A DNA stretch of 17,248 nucleotides, taken from the NCBI GenBank assembly GCA_031288745.1, contig JAITQT010000404.1:1-17248 (forward strand). The letters run 5' to 3'. The stretch is from Deltaproteobacteria bacterium (GTDB taxonomy: Bacteria > Desulfobacterota > Desulfarculia > Adiutricales > Adiutricaceae). The position numbers and the translations under genes were made by a program. Numbering within the stretch: position 1 is the stretch's first letter; every line of letters begins with the position of its first letter. Shown here piece after piece: positions 6,886 through 15,800 of this stretch. Below the pieces are notes generated by a model. The model worked only from the letters and a program-made list of their open reading frames with translations. It ran no database searches and was not told the DNA's origin.

Positions 6886-9800
6886 ATGATCGCTGCCCGC
6901 GAACCGTTTCGCGCCGCCGCTTTGGTAGCCGTCGGGCTCATTGTGCCGGGGGCCGACGACCCTTTGTGCTTTTGGAATAACATAGTTGAAAATCGAGTTT
7001 TTTTTCGCCAAGCTCAAAAAGAAGATTTTGGGGTTGACCCGGCCCTATTTTATCAAGAGGGCGAACCGGCCCATGATAAGGCCTATAACCTAACTGGGGC
7101 GTGGATATCAAAGCCTAGCTTTAAGGCTCAAGAACACCTAAAAGATCTTAAACTCCCTTCCTATTTTGATCCCTTTGAAGCCGACGATTCTCTTTTATAC
7201 TGGCTAGCCGCAGCCAAAAAGGCCTTAGGCTCGGTTAACTTAAGCGCCCATGCCCCAGAAAAATTGGGCGTGATCTTAGGTCACGTCATTTTGCCCACCA
7301 GGACCATGGCTGAAGCTACTTTAGCCCTTTACGGGCGGCAAGCTACTCGCTCTTGGCCTTTTAACCCCTTTCACGAACCCCCTCGCACCAATCCCTTTCG
7401 CTGCGTAGGTTATTCGGCTAAATTATCAGCCGATACCTTTGGTTTTGGCGGTCAATCTTTTACCGTTGACGCAGCCTGCGCATCTTCCCTCTACGCCTTA
7501 AAACTAGCTTTAGATCGCTTAAGAGACGGCTCTTTAAGCTGCGTTTTAACCGGAGGCTTGGCTAAGGCCGACCCTCTCTTTACCCAGCTTGGTTTTTCTC
7601 AATTAAGGGCCTTATCTAAGAGCGGCCTCTCTCGTCCCTTTACCCAACAATCAGATGGTCTAATAGTGGGCTCCGGGGCAGTGGCCTTGGTTTTAAAGAG
7701 GCTAGAAACAGCTCTGGCCGACGGAGACGAAATTATAGCCTTAATAACCGGGGTGGGGTTATCAAATGATAGGCAAGGTAATATCTTAGCCCCCGATTCG
7801 GAGGGTCAGATAAGGGCTATGGTCAACGCCTTTAACGATAGCTCTCTACCGCCCCTAGTCGCCCCGGAGCTAATAGAAGCCCACGGCACCTCAACTTTAT
7901 TGGGAGATGCGGTTGAAATTAAGGCCATTAAGGGTTTTTTATCTACTCGCCACAGTAGGCTAACTCCGGTCATAGGTTCTGTTAAAGGAAATCTTGGGCA
8001 TTTACTCTCAGCCGCCGGGGCGGCTAGCATAGTAAAAGCTGCCTTAGCGGTTAATAAGGGCATACTCCCTCCCACGGTGGGGGCCTTAGAGCCCAATAAA
8101 GACCTAGATCTCCAAAGGGCACCCGAGGCTAGGCTCTTAAATGAGGCGGAAAAGTGGAGTGCGCTCTCCACTAGCCTAGGAAGGATAGCCGCAGTCAACG
8201 CCTTTGGCTTCGGAGGTGTTAACGCTCAGGCCGTGGTCGAGGAATTTATTCCTAAGGCCTGGTGCTTAGGCGCTAGCGTCTTAAAGCCAAAACGTAAAAG
8301 TCTAATAAAAAAGAATAAGCTTAAGGGTGAACCATCTTTAAATATAGTTGAGCTTGAAAGCACCTCCCCTAGCACCCCTCCTAGCGCCTCTGTAGAGGAG
8401 CTAAATCCTAATAAAGATAGTGGGCAAAGTCAAAACCAAAATCAAATTAATAATCCAGAGCAGGGGCAAGGCCAAGATTTTAGTGCTTTTCTCATCGCCG
8501 CCCGCACCTGTTTGGCCCCGTGGCCAAATTACCAAGCCTTGGCCCGTTACTGGTTAACCCCCGAAGAGCCGCCAGTGGCCTCCACCCGCCGGATGGGCGG
8601 ACTTAAGGCCTCAGGCTTTTTTTTCGATAAGCTTAGCTTTGACGCTCAAAAATTTAGACTGCCGCCCAAGGAACTAGCCGAGGCTCTGCCTCAGCAAACT
8701 CTAGCCTTTAAGGCTGCCTTGGCCGCATTAGACGCAGCTGGGCTCGACCCTGAGCGTCTACCTCCATCATTGGATTTAAATAGGGTGGGCATCTTTATGG
8801 GTGTTAATATCGATCCCCGCGCTTCCGATTACGCTTTAAGGTGGCTGGCCCAGGAAAGGGTGATAGAGTCTATAAAAAACCGAGAGGGCGATAACTCCTT
8901 TTTAAGCTCTTTTGACGTAGAAAAATTTGCTGAAAATTTAGCCCTAACCTCTTCCCCCCCTCTAACCCACAGCCGGGTTTTAGGGGCTTTGGGTAGTTTA
9001 GTATCTAGCCGCCTAGCTCGCTATTTAGGTGCTGGCGGCCCGGCTTTTACTATGGCTGAGGAAAAAGATTGCGGCTTAAGGGCGTTAAGGGAAGCGATGC
9101 GCTTTATCGCTATTGGAGAAGTCGACGTTGCTCTCGTCGGGGTGGTCGATTCCTTTGGCGATCCTAAAACCGCGGCCCTAGCGCCCAAGACTGTTTGGGT
9201 CGAGGGGGCGGCGGCTATGCTCTTAGCTTCCCCGAAAGGGGCTGAGATCCTTCAGCCCTTAGCTGAGCTAACCTTAACTGAAGCTGATTATAAATTAGGG
9301 CCCCTTTCGGCTGTTTTTGCTCTTAACCGCAGTGGCTACTACCTAAGGCACCACCTAAAACCGTTGGGCTTGGGCCACGGCTTTGCCTACTGGCTCCAAA
9401 ATCCAGACGATCCCCCGCGTTCTTTAAGCGGCCCGGGTTACGTGCTTTCGGAAACCCCTGGGGCCTCGCCTTTTCCTCTATCGGTACCTTCCGATCCGGT
9501 GAGATTAGATGTTTGTTTTTTTATTAAGGGTAACGATAGAGCAGATCTCAATAGAGCTTTAAGCGAACTAGAAAGCTTAATAGAAATTCACCCCCAAAAA
9601 GATTTAACTCTTCTTAGTCGCCAATGGCTAAGGGCCAATAAAGAGAACCCTTTAAGAGCTAGCGCAGTCATCTTTGCCCGCGATCAAAGAGAGCTTTTAT
9701 CGTTAATAAAAAGGACTAGGGCCGGGGAGGTTGACCGCGATTTTAAACCTAAAGTACTTTTAGCCCCGGCCGAAGAAGTTAAGGGCCAATTGGCCTTCGT

Positions 9801-12800
9801 CTATCCTGGGAGCGGTAATCTTTATAAGGGCTTAGGCCGAGGACTAGCCCTTTGCTACCCGCAGGTGATGAGTAAGCTTGAGGGCGAGAGTAAGGACCCT
9901 TTGGGCCTATTTCAAAGTCAGCTTCTCTGGACTCCAAACTATAAACGCCTTTCTTGTCGAGAGCATCTTTTAGCTCACGTTAGCTTTGCTTTAATTGCTA
10001 CGAGAGTGTTAGAGCATATTGGACTTAGTCCTCAAGCCTCTTTAGGTTACTCACTTGGAGAAACAGGGGCCTTAGTGGCCTTAGGTTTATGGCCTGATAG
10101 AGATGAGCTACTAAACGATCTAATTAACGATCCGTTGTTTAATAGCGATTTATGCGGAGAGTGTAACGCGGCTAGGAACTATTGGGGTTGGAAGAGTAAT
10201 AAGCCCCTAAAGTGGCTCTCGGCAATGATCCCCAGGCCTGAAAGTGAAATTAAAGCTGCCCTCGAAGCCCTATCCCCGCCCTATCGCCATAGAGTCTTTT
10301 TAGCCTTGGTTAACACTAGGGAAGAGGCGACGGTAGTGGGTGAGGAGGCGGCGGTTCAAATGCTGGCCCAGGCCTTGGAGGCCCCGATATTTCCTTCAGA
10401 AGATGTGCCTACGGTCCATGCCCCCGTGGTTACCCAAGTGGCCGATAGGTATATAAAGTTTCATACGAGGCGCGTAGTTTTGCGCCCAGAAGTCACAATA
10501 TACTCTAGTTTTGAGGCTGCGCCCCTTAAGCAAGAAAGCGAGGCCATAGCGCTTTCTCTTTACTCCCAAGCCCTTAGCGGCCATAATTTTCCCTCTCTCG
10601 TCGAAAGGGCCTATGCCGACGGAGTTAGGTATTTTGTGGAGGTAGGGCCCGGTAATAGCGCCACCCGCATGATTAAATCAATCTTGGGCCGTCGCCCCCA
10701 CGCAGCCCAATCTCTAGCCACAACGGCCATTGACGAGGGGGCTAGCGGCTTAAATAGGGTCTTGGCCGAGCTTTGGCTGTGCGGTTACCCTATTAATTCA
10801 GAGCAGTGCTTACTCTCTGAAGATCCCCCAACCGATAGTCGTTTTGAAGTACCGATAAACCTAAATCCACCCGAGCTTAACTGGCCGGCCCCGTTTGTCG
10901 AGAGCCCAAGCCCTCAGGTTGCACCCGCTCCTACAGACGAAGAAGACTACCTTTCTTGGCTCGAAAGACAAGCCGGGGCCAAGGCGGGAGGAAATAAAGC
11001 GGAAGGGGCCCCCTATAGAGCGGAAACAAAGATTAAGGGCTTAGAGTCTAATAAACTATCAACTCCAGAGGTTTCTTCGGAGGCCTCGTCTGCGTCATCA
11101 CCAGCTGCGCCATCCGAGGCCCCCATCGGTAGAGTTCCCTCAGACATAGGGCCCGGGGCCATAAGGGTTAAGGCTAGTCAAGAAAAACAAGAAGAGTTTG
11201 AAAAGCCGCGATTTAAGCGAGAGCAATGCCTAGAGTTTGCTATTGGTTCGGCAGCTAAATCGTTAGGCCCAAAGTTTGCCGCAGCTGATGATTTTCCATC
11301 TAGAGTAAGGCTTCCCGACGAGCCTCTCATGTTTGTCGATAGGGTCTTAACTATAGAAGGGGACGAACTATCTATGGGGCCTGGTCGCATCGTTACCGAG
11401 CACGACGTGGGGCGCTACGATTGGTGTATAGAAAACGGACGCATTAGCTGCGGCATGGCTGTGGAATCAGGGCAAGCTGATTTAATGCTTTCGGGTTATT
11501 TAGGGGCCGATATGGTTACCAAGGGGCTGGCCCGCTATAGGCTCCTTGACGCCGAGGTGGTCTTTTTTGGAGATCCTCCATTTAAAGGTGAGGTAGCCCG
11601 TTATGATATAAGGATTTTAAATTTTTTCAGCCACGGCCAGACCGAGATGTTCCGTTTTGAGTTTGACGGGGCTATTAAAGGGGGAGATAAATTTTTATCC
11701 ATGCGTCGAGGCTGCGCTGGCTTTTTTACTCAAGAGGCGCTCGATAGCGGTAAAGGTTTGACCTTGGCCTTCGATACTCCGGCCGAGGGTGAAGTTGATC
11801 CCGGGGCCGCAATTTTTTCCGAGGCCTTGGAAGTTAAATCTCTTTCCAGTCTGGCCGTTAAGGCCTTAAGAAAAGGCGATCCCTCTCCTCTTGGTCCTAG
11901 CTTTAGCGCTAAAGCTGTTATCGGGGCCCAGCTGCTACCTAGCGGGAATTTAGCCTTAATTGATAAGGTTACCAAAATTGACCCTACTGGCGGGGCCTAC
12001 GGCCATGGTTTTATCCGGGCGGAATTCGCTATAAAGCCTAATAGTTGGTTTTTGATCTCTCATTTTAAAGACGATGAGGTCATGCCCGGCACTCTAATGT
12101 ACGACGCCTCCTTACAAACTCTTAGGATATATCTTCTCTTAATGGGTTGGCTAGCCCCGGCCGAACTGGGTGGCTTTGCCCCCGTCATAGGACTTGGCCA
12201 AAGCCTAAAATGCCGCGGGCAAGTAACTCCCAAAACTAAGCGAGCGGCCTATGAAGTTCACCTTAAAAAGATAGGCTTCGTTACTAATGAGAGTGGAAAA
12301 GAAACCGAGCCTATGGCCGTGGCCGACGCAGTTATGTGGGCCGACGGTCGGCCCATAGCTCTAGCTAGCGATATAGGTTTAAGACTAAAAGGTGCGAGCC
12401 GTGATTATCTACAAAACCTTTGGCAGAAAAAGAGTAGTTTCCACAGTCCAACTTTAGAGAGCCAAAAGGCACCTAATTTAGTAGGGCAAAGTGAAGAACC
12501 TAAAAAGGCTCAAGCCGTAAGAAGGAAAATCGTCGACCCCGCAGCCGAGAGCGGCTCGGCAATAGATGAGCCAGTAAGCGAGAGAGTAAGCGAAAAACAG
12601 GGCCTAACCAAAAAGCAGCCTAAAGGTCCCCAAGATGAAACTAGTCACCCCAATGAGCCTTTAGCCGAGGAGGCCGTTCCCAAAATTGCACCTGCCGCAG
12701 TCGTCACCCGCCGCGTTAAGCCGCCTACAGCTTCTACGGCTCCTACAGCCGCCCCTCTAGCGGTAAGGCGAAAGCTAAAGGGTAACGACCTCTATGATAA

Positions 12801-13884
12801 GGCCGCGTTAACCCAAATGAGCACAGGGCTCCTATCGAAAGCTTTAGGGCCCCTTTATCAGCGCTTTGACGATCTTTCCTTCGTGGCCCGTTTACCTCGG
12901 GCCCCCTACGATTTTATCGACCAAGCTGAGATCAAAAAGGGCCGACTAGGCCAGATCATCACCGGTACCCAGGTTGAGGCTATTTATGATTTAGACCTCG
13001 ATCCCCAAAGGCGACCCTTTCTCTTAGATAATATTGGCGGAAAATCGCCGGCCTTCCCTTATGCGGCCTTAAACGAAATCGCCTTGCAGCCTTGCGGCTT
13101 TCTCTCGGCCTATATGGGCTCGGCTTTAGCCTTTGAAGGGCCCATGCACTTTAGAAATTTAGGTGGGGAGGCTAGTGTTAAAAAGCCCTTAACCGAAATA
13201 AGCGGGCGGATAATAACTAAAGCTGTGCTTTTAAAATCAAGCGTTTTGGGGGCCATGGTCATTCAACGTTATTATTTCTCTTCTTATATGAACGAGGAAC
13301 TCATTTACGAGGGGAAAGCAAGTTTTGGCTTCCACGCCCCGGAAAGCTTTACTCGTCAAGGTGGCGTAAAGGCGCCCCCAAGCCTATTAAAGGCCTTGTC
13401 TATATTCCCCGAACCGGGCTCCTTTTCTCCCTACCCTCAAGGACCGGCCTGGCCTAAAGGGCCTTGGCTGATGCTTGATAATTACTCCTTTTTATCGGCC
13501 TCCAAATACGATCATCGTTTATGGGCTAAAAGTAAAGTGGAGGCCAAGGCTTGGTTTTTTACTGCCCATTTCCCATATGATCCCGTCTGGCCGGGTTCTT
13601 TGGGTTTAGAGGGTTTTATAGAGGCGGCTAAGGTTCTGGCAGCTTTAATATTGGGAGAAAGAGATTTAAGCTCTTTTAACGCTGTATGGAGTTCGCCAGC
13701 CCCGGGGCGCGATCATCGCTGGGTTTACCGCGGTCAAATAACGCCCATGAATAGAGAGGCTATTTGGGGAATAAGGGCTACTGAAATTGACCGAGCCCTA
13801 AAGCAAATATCTTTTAGCGGCCTTTTATGGGTTGATTCAAAGATCGTTTATCAAATAGATGATTTTACGGTTCGTATTTTATGA
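6886..13884 (+). CDS. Pfa synthase subunit: KS - CLF - AT - DH - DH (PfaC/PfaB-type fusion)
   Basis: A 2332-residue cytosolic megasynthase subunit. The first KS (about 10-455) has Cys198 (DAACASS), His333 (EAHGTST) and His372 (GNLGH). The second KS-like domain (about 530-880) has Lys727 where the Cys should be (MAEEKDCG) and lacks the HGT motif, so it is chain-length-factor-like. The AT (about 965-1280) has FVYPGSG, nucleophile Ser1056 in GYSLGE and probable catalytic His1178. Two FabA-like didomains follow. DH1 (about 1470-1835) has His1726 and Asp1740 in HFKDDEVMPGTLMYD. DH2 (about 1970-2330) has His2228 and Glu2242 in HFPYDPVWPGSLGLE. Low-complexity linkers lie at 463-533, 1315-1440 and 1845-1962. 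KS-CLF-AT-DH-DH is the order of myxobacterial Pfa3, but the C-terminal acyltransferase (AGPAT) seen there is absent. Its AT probably loads the ACPs of the upstream protein. The start has a good RBS (GGAG); the end overlaps the next gene by 4 bp. Confidence 0.9.
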   Translation: MIAAREPFRAAALVAVGLIVPGADDPLCFWNNIVENRVFFRQAQKEDFGVDPALFYQEGEPAHDKAYNLTGAWISKPSFKAQEHLKDLKLPSYFDPFEADDSLLYWLAAAKKALGSVNLSAHAPEKLGVILGHVILPTRTMAEATLALYGRQATRSWPFNPFHEPPRTNPFRCVGYSAKLSADTFGFGGQSFTVDAACASSLYALKLALDRLRDGSLSCVLTGGLAKADPLFTQLGFSQLRALSKSGLSRPFTQQSDGLIVGSGAVALVLKRLETALADGDEIIALITGVGLSNDRQGNILAPDSEGQIRAMVNAFNDSSLPPLVAPELIEAHGTSTLLGDAVEIKAIKGFLSTRHSRLTPVIGSVKGNLGHLLSAAGAASIVKAALAVNKGILPPTVGALEPNKDLDLQRAPEARLLNEAEKWSALSTSLGRIAAVNAFGFGGVNAQAVVEEFIPKAWCLGASVLKPKRKSLIKKNKLKGEPSLNIVELESTSPSTPPSASVEELNPNKDSGQSQNQNQINNPEQGQGQDFSAFLIAARTCLAPWPNYQALARYWLTPEEPPVASTRRMGGLKASGFFFDKLSFDAQKFRLPPKELAEALPQQTLAFKAALAALDAAGLDPERLPPSLDLNRVGIFMGVNIDPRASDYALRWLAQERVIESIKNREGDNSFLSSFDVEKFAENLALTSSPPLTHSRVLGALGSLVSSRLARYLGAGGPAFTMAEEKDCGLRALREAMRFIAIGEVDVALVGVVDSFGDPKTAALAPKTVWVEGAAAMLLASPKGAEILQPLAELTLTEADYKLGPLSAVFALNRSGYYLRHHLKPLGLGHGFAYWLQNPDDPPRSLSGPGYVLSETPGASPFPLSVPSDPVRLDVCFFIKGNDRADLNRALSELESLIEIHPQKDLTLLSRQWLRANKENPLRASAVIFARDQRELLSLIKRTRAGEVDRDFKPKVLLAPAEEVKGQLAFVYPGSGNLYKGLGRGLALCYPQVMSKLEGESKDPLGLFQSQLLWTPNYKRLSCREHLLAHVSFALIATRVLEHIGLSPQASLGYSLGETGALVALGLWPDRDELLNDLINDPLFNSDLCGECNAARNYWGWKSNKPLKWLSAMIPRPESEIKAALEALSPPYRHRVFLALVNTREEATVVGEEAAVQMLAQALEAPIFPSEDVPTVHAPVVTQVADRYIKFHTRRVVLRPEVTIYSSFEAAPLKQESEAIALSLYSQALSGHNFPSLVERAYADGVRYFVEVGPGNSATRMIKSILGRRPHAAQSLATTAIDEGASGLNRVLAELWLCGYPINSEQCLLSEDPPTDSRFEVPINLNPPELNWPAPFVESPSPQVAPAPTDEEDYLSWLERQAGAKAGGNKAEGAPYRAETKIKGLESNKLSTPEVSSEASSASSPAAPSEAPIGRVPSDIGPGAIRVKASQEKQEEFEKPRFKREQCLEFAIGSAAKSLGPKFAAADDFPSRVRLPDEPLMFVDRVLTIEGDELSMGPGRIVTEHDVGRYDWCIENGRISCGMAVESGQADLMLSGYLGADMVTKGLARYRLLDAEVVFFGDPPFKGEVARYDIRILNFFSHGQTEMFRFEFDGAIKGGDKFLSMRRGCAGFFTQEALDSGKGLTLAFDTPAEGEVDPGAAIFSEALEVKSLSSLAVKALRKGDPSPLGPSFSAKAVIGAQLLPSGNLALIDKVTKIDPTGGAYGHGFIRAEFAIKPNSWFLISHFKDDEVMPGTLMYDASLQTLRIYLLLMGWLAPAELGGFAPVIGLGQSLKCRGQVTPKTKRAAYEVHLKKIGFVTNESGKETEPMAVADAVMWADGRPIALASDIGLRLKGASRDYLQNLWQKKSSFHSPTLESQKAPNLVGQSEEPKKAQAVRRKIVDPAAESGSAIDEPVSERVSEKQGLTKKQPKGPQDETSHPNEPLAEEAVPKIAPAAVVTRRVKPPTASTAPTAAPLAVRRKLKGNDLYDKAALTQMSTGLLSKALGPLYQRFDDLSFVARLPRAPYDFIDQAEIKKGRLGQIITGTQVEAIYDLDLDPQRRPFLLDNIGGKSPAFPYAALNEIALQPCGFLSAYMGSALAFEGPMHFRNLGGEASVKKPLTEISGRIITKAVLLKSSVLGAMVIQRYYFSSYMNEELIYEGKASFGFHAPESFTRQGGVKAPPSLLKALSIFPEPGSFSPYPQGPAWPKGPWLMLDNYSFLSASKYDHRLWAKSKVEAKAWFFTAHFPYDPVWPGSLGLEGFIEAAKVLAALILGERDLSSFNAVWSSPAPGRDHRWVYRGQITPMNREAIWGIRATEIDRALKQISFSGLLWVDSKIVYQIDDFTVRIL

Positions 13885-14828
13885 TTAATACTCCCATAAA
13901 TTCTTCTCGATCAATTTTCTCTTTAGGGGAGCTTTTAGCTCAAAGTAGTGCCTATTTAGAGCTGGCGGTCGAGTTGGGTTTAGAGTTTAGGGGAAGCTTT
14001 AAGGCCGCAGAGGATCTTAAACGGACTAAAGCCTTGTTTGGCCCTCCCAGCGGGCCCGAACCTCAAGCCTTAAACCTTAAGCCTAAATCCTATGAGTTTT
14101 TAACTCCCAAAGATAAAGGGAAGTCTAATAATATTTACCTAGATATTAACCCTACTCGTACTCAAGCTCAAAAAATCGTCGGCACCGCCTCTCTCCAAAC
14201 CAAAGAGAGGATCTTAAAACTAAATAATGAGGAGACGCGGGCCTTAAATTCTCTTAATTGGCTTAAAGAGGTGACAGACTTAGAGGGCTTAAACCAATCT
14301 TTAAGGTCTTGCCGAGCTTGCCCTTTAGCCCGCCAAGGTGTAATTAAAATACCAGGGCGAGGGGCGGCCGGGGCTAAGATTATGTTTGTTATCGAGCCCC
14401 CGAGTGAGTTTGGTTTGGAGGCGGAGCAAAATCCGGGCGGGGCCGAAGGAGAGTTATTAGATAAAATTATCTCATCTGGCCTTAAACTCTCCTCTCATGA
14501 GTACTATATCACGTCGGTGGTTAAATGCCTTTCCTCTAATAATGGAAAAATAAACCACAATGAGCTAAAATCATGCGCCCAAATTGTTTTGCGGGAAATT
14601 CAATTAATCTCCCCCAAGCTAGTGTTAACCATGGGGCTTTTCTCTGGCCAGGCCCTTTCTGACCGTTTTTCTCCTCTTACCTTAATTAAGCAAAGGCCCT
14701 ATCTTGTCTTTGGAACCATCCCTTTGCGGCTAACCTACTCTTTAACTGATTTAGTGGCCATGCCGGAGCTTAAAATGGATCTGTGGAACGATCTTAAAAG
14801 ATATCGGGCCGAGGGGCTGATAGGTTAA
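13881..14828 (+). CDS. Family-4 uracil-DNA glycosylase-like protein, catalytic motifs degenerate
   Basis: A 315-residue protein whose C-terminal 180 residues match the family-4 (Fe-S) uracil-DNA glycosylase fold. All four cluster-type cysteines are present: Cys144 and Cys147 (CRACPL), Cys216 (TSVVKC) and Cys232. The active-site motifs are altered: the usual GEAPG is IEPPS (171-175), keeping Glu172, and the usual HP(A/S) motif near the C-terminus reads YSLTD (Ser287 in place of His). The first 125 residues are a poorly conserved, partly low-complexity extension. It may therefore bind DNA or Fe-S without normal uracil excision, or have different specificity. The ATG overlaps the preceding stop (ATGA), implying translational coupling to the megasynthase gene, although no functional link between them is obvious. 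The family call is firm; the activity is uncertain. Confidence 0.75.
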   Translation: MINTPINSSRSIFSLGELLAQSSAYLELAVELGLEFRGSFKAAEDLKRTKALFGPPSGPEPQALNLKPKSYEFLTPKDKGKSNNIYLDINPTRTQAQKIVGTASLQTKERILKLNNEETRALNSLNWLKEVTDLEGLNQSLRSCRACPLARQGVIKIPGRGAAGAKIMFVIEPPSEFGLEAEQNPGGAEGELLDKIISSGLKLSSHEYYITSVVKCLSSNNGKINHNELKSCAQIVLREIQLISPKLVLTMGLFSGQALSDRFSPLTLIKQRPYLVFGTIPLRLTYSLTDLVAMPELKMDLWNDLKRYRAEGLIG

Positions 14829-14892
14829 ACAAATTCGTACGGCCAGCTTAGACGGCTGGGGCTAAAACTAGAGCGCGACTGGGGGCTTGGCA

Positions 14893-14940
14893 AAAACCTA
14901 CTTCTTAGTCTTATTTTTCAACCAAAAGAGGGTTTTTTTA
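14893..14940 (+). terminator. Weak terminator candidate after the UDG-like gene
   Basis: AAAAACC (14893-14899) can pair with GGTTTTT (14931-14937), or a shorter AACC (14920-14923) with GGTT (14931-14934), running into a T-run. Both stems are AT-rich and weak. A small GC hairpin (CAGC/GCTG, 14844-14858) lies upstream but has no T-run. Placement after the last gene of the operon makes termination here reasonable, but the signal is poor. Confidence 0.3.
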
Positions 14941-15002
14941 GGGCTCAATTGTTCAAGAGTTCTTTTTTAGGGATTTTTTCACTTTTCTTTTTGGCATAAC
15001 CA

Positions 15003-15031
15003 TTGCATTAAAAATCTTATTGTTCGATAAT
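15003..15031 (+). promoter_or_regulatory. Candidate promoter for tatAB
   Basis: TTGCAT (15003-15008) is followed after 17 bp by GATAAT (15026-15031), which matches five of six -10 consensus bases. Transcription would begin around 15038, about 78 nt before tatA. The -10 lies inside the palindrome at 15014-15036. Confidence 0.4.
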
Positions 15032-15036
15032 AAGAT
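15014..15036. promoter_or_regulatory. Palindrome overlapping the tatA -10 box
   Basis: ATCTTATTGT and GTTCGA-side partner ATAATAAGAT form an inverted repeat of ten pairs (one G-T) around a three-base TCG loop. On DNA this could be an operator covering the -10; on RNA of the minus strand it would be a weak stem followed by T residues. No T-run follows on the plus strand. Confidence 0.35.
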
Positions 15037-15115
15037 CGAGACCTCGTTGGCTTTGGATAGGTTTAAAAGCTCCGGGGCGTTTTTATAGAAACTTTTTTCC
15101 AACAAAGGGGAGAGT

Positions 15116-15331
15116 ATGGGCTCGGTGGGCTTTAAAGAGCTGCTGGTTATTTTGATAGTGGTTTTGGTCATCTTTGGCGGGAGGAGGCTCCCGGAACTGG
15201 GCAAGGGCTTGGGTCGGGGTTTGAGTAACTTTCGTAGGGCCATAAACGATAAGCGAGAAGGAGAAGAGCAATCTAATAGCTCTTCTACTTCCCAGGCTAA
15301 CGACGCCGATAGCGGCGAGCCTAAGGCCTAA
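15116..15331 (+). CDS. tatA: Twin-arginine translocase subunit TatA
   Basis: A 71-residue inner-membrane protein that oligomerises to form the transport element for folded proteins carrying RR signal peptides. Residues about 7-21 (KELLVILIVVLVIFG) are a single short transmembrane helix. They are followed by the family hinge FGGRRLPELGKGLG and an amphipathic helix (GRGLSNFRRAIND), then an acidic, Ser-rich tail. Size and layout are typical for TatA/E. A clear ribosome binding site (AAAGGGGAG, 15104-15112) precedes the ATG. tatB follows after 2 bp, so the two are co-transcribed and probably coupled. Confidence 0.93.
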   Translation: MGSVGFKELLVILIVVLVIFGGRRLPELGKGLGRGLSNFRRAINDKREGEEQSNSSSTSQANDADSGEPKA

Positions 15332-15333
15332 AG

Positions 15334-15657
15334 ATGTTCGGCTTAAGCATGGCCGAAGTTATCGTGGCGGCGACGGTGGCCTTGGTGCTTTTGGGCCCGG
15401 ATAAGCTGCCGAAGGTCATGCGCGCTTTAGCTAGACTTTACGCTTATCTGGGAAAAATCAAAGACGAGTTCAATAAGGCGGTGGAAGCTAATTTAGCCCC
15501 CTTAGAGAAAGAAAAGTTTCTGCCAGAACTCGAAAACCTAAAAAATCTCAAGCCTGAGATGGAAAAAACTCTTTCCTCTCTTTTGGGGTCGCCTCAGGCG
15601 GCCGATAGCCCCAAAAAATTGGAGGCTACCCAAAATAATAAGCCTCAAGAGACCTAA
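15334..15657 (+). CDS. tatB: Twin-arginine translocase subunit TatB
   Basis: A 107-residue membrane protein that works with TatC as receptor for twin-arginine signal peptides. It starts MFGLSMAEVIV, with Glu8 at the position conserved in TatB transmembrane helices. The helix (about 6-20) ends in LLGPDKLPKVMRALAR, whose Gly-Pro hinge (21-22) followed by LP distinguishes TatB from the TatA FGGRRLPE hinge. A long charged amphipathic and coiled region (about 25-85) follows, and the tail is hydrophilic. It is somewhat shorter than E. coli TatB. It begins 2 bp after tatA. Confidence 0.88.
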   Translation: MFGLSMAEVIVAATVALVLLGPDKLPKVMRALARLYAYLGKIKDEFNKAVEANLAPLEKEKFLPELENLKNLKPEMEKTLSSLLGSPQAADSPKKLEATQNNKPQET

Positions 15658-15675
15658 GCGAGCTATATAGATTTT

Positions 15676-15692
15676 AGTCTTTAGACTCTTTT
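15676..15692 (+). terminator. Weak terminator-like hairpin after tatB
   Basis: AGTC and GACT (15676-15679 and 15684-15687) flank a TTTA loop and are followed by CTTTT. It lies 19 bp after the tatB stop. The stem is short, so only partial termination, if any, is expected. Confidence 0.25.
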
Positions 15693-15760
15693 GGCGGCCA
15701 TCTAAATTTGAAGCCAGGTTAGTTTTTAGGCCTTTGAGTTTTTTAGGATTTATGGTCAAA

Positions 15761-15788
15761 AAGCTCCGCCCCAGAGGGCGGGGAGCTT
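15761..15788. promoter_or_regulatory. Strong GC-rich hairpin next to the RBS of the C45 gene
   Basis: AAGCTCCGCCC (15761-15771) pairs with GGGCGGGGAGCTT (15776-15788) as an 11-pair stem with a two-G bulge. On the plus strand no T-run follows, and the RBS (ACGAGG, 15789-15794) starts at the very next base. On the minus strand the stem is followed by five T residues, so it could terminate transcription coming from the right. A role in limiting read-through or translation of the next gene is inference. Confidence 0.45.
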
Positions 15789-15800
15789 ACGAGGATGATT

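Noticed and set aside
7806..8198. 130-codon antisense open frame opposite the first KS of the second megasynthase
   Set aside because: The plus-strand frame here encodes the conserved KS His motifs; the antisense protein resembles nothing recognisable.
14953..15243. Minus-strand open frame across the tatA start
   Set aside because: It overlaps the conserved TatA transmembrane and hinge region on the other strand; its sequence is low-complexity and Lys/Leu/Ser-rich, as expected of a shadow frame. The minus-strand frame at 15083-15271 fails for the same reason.
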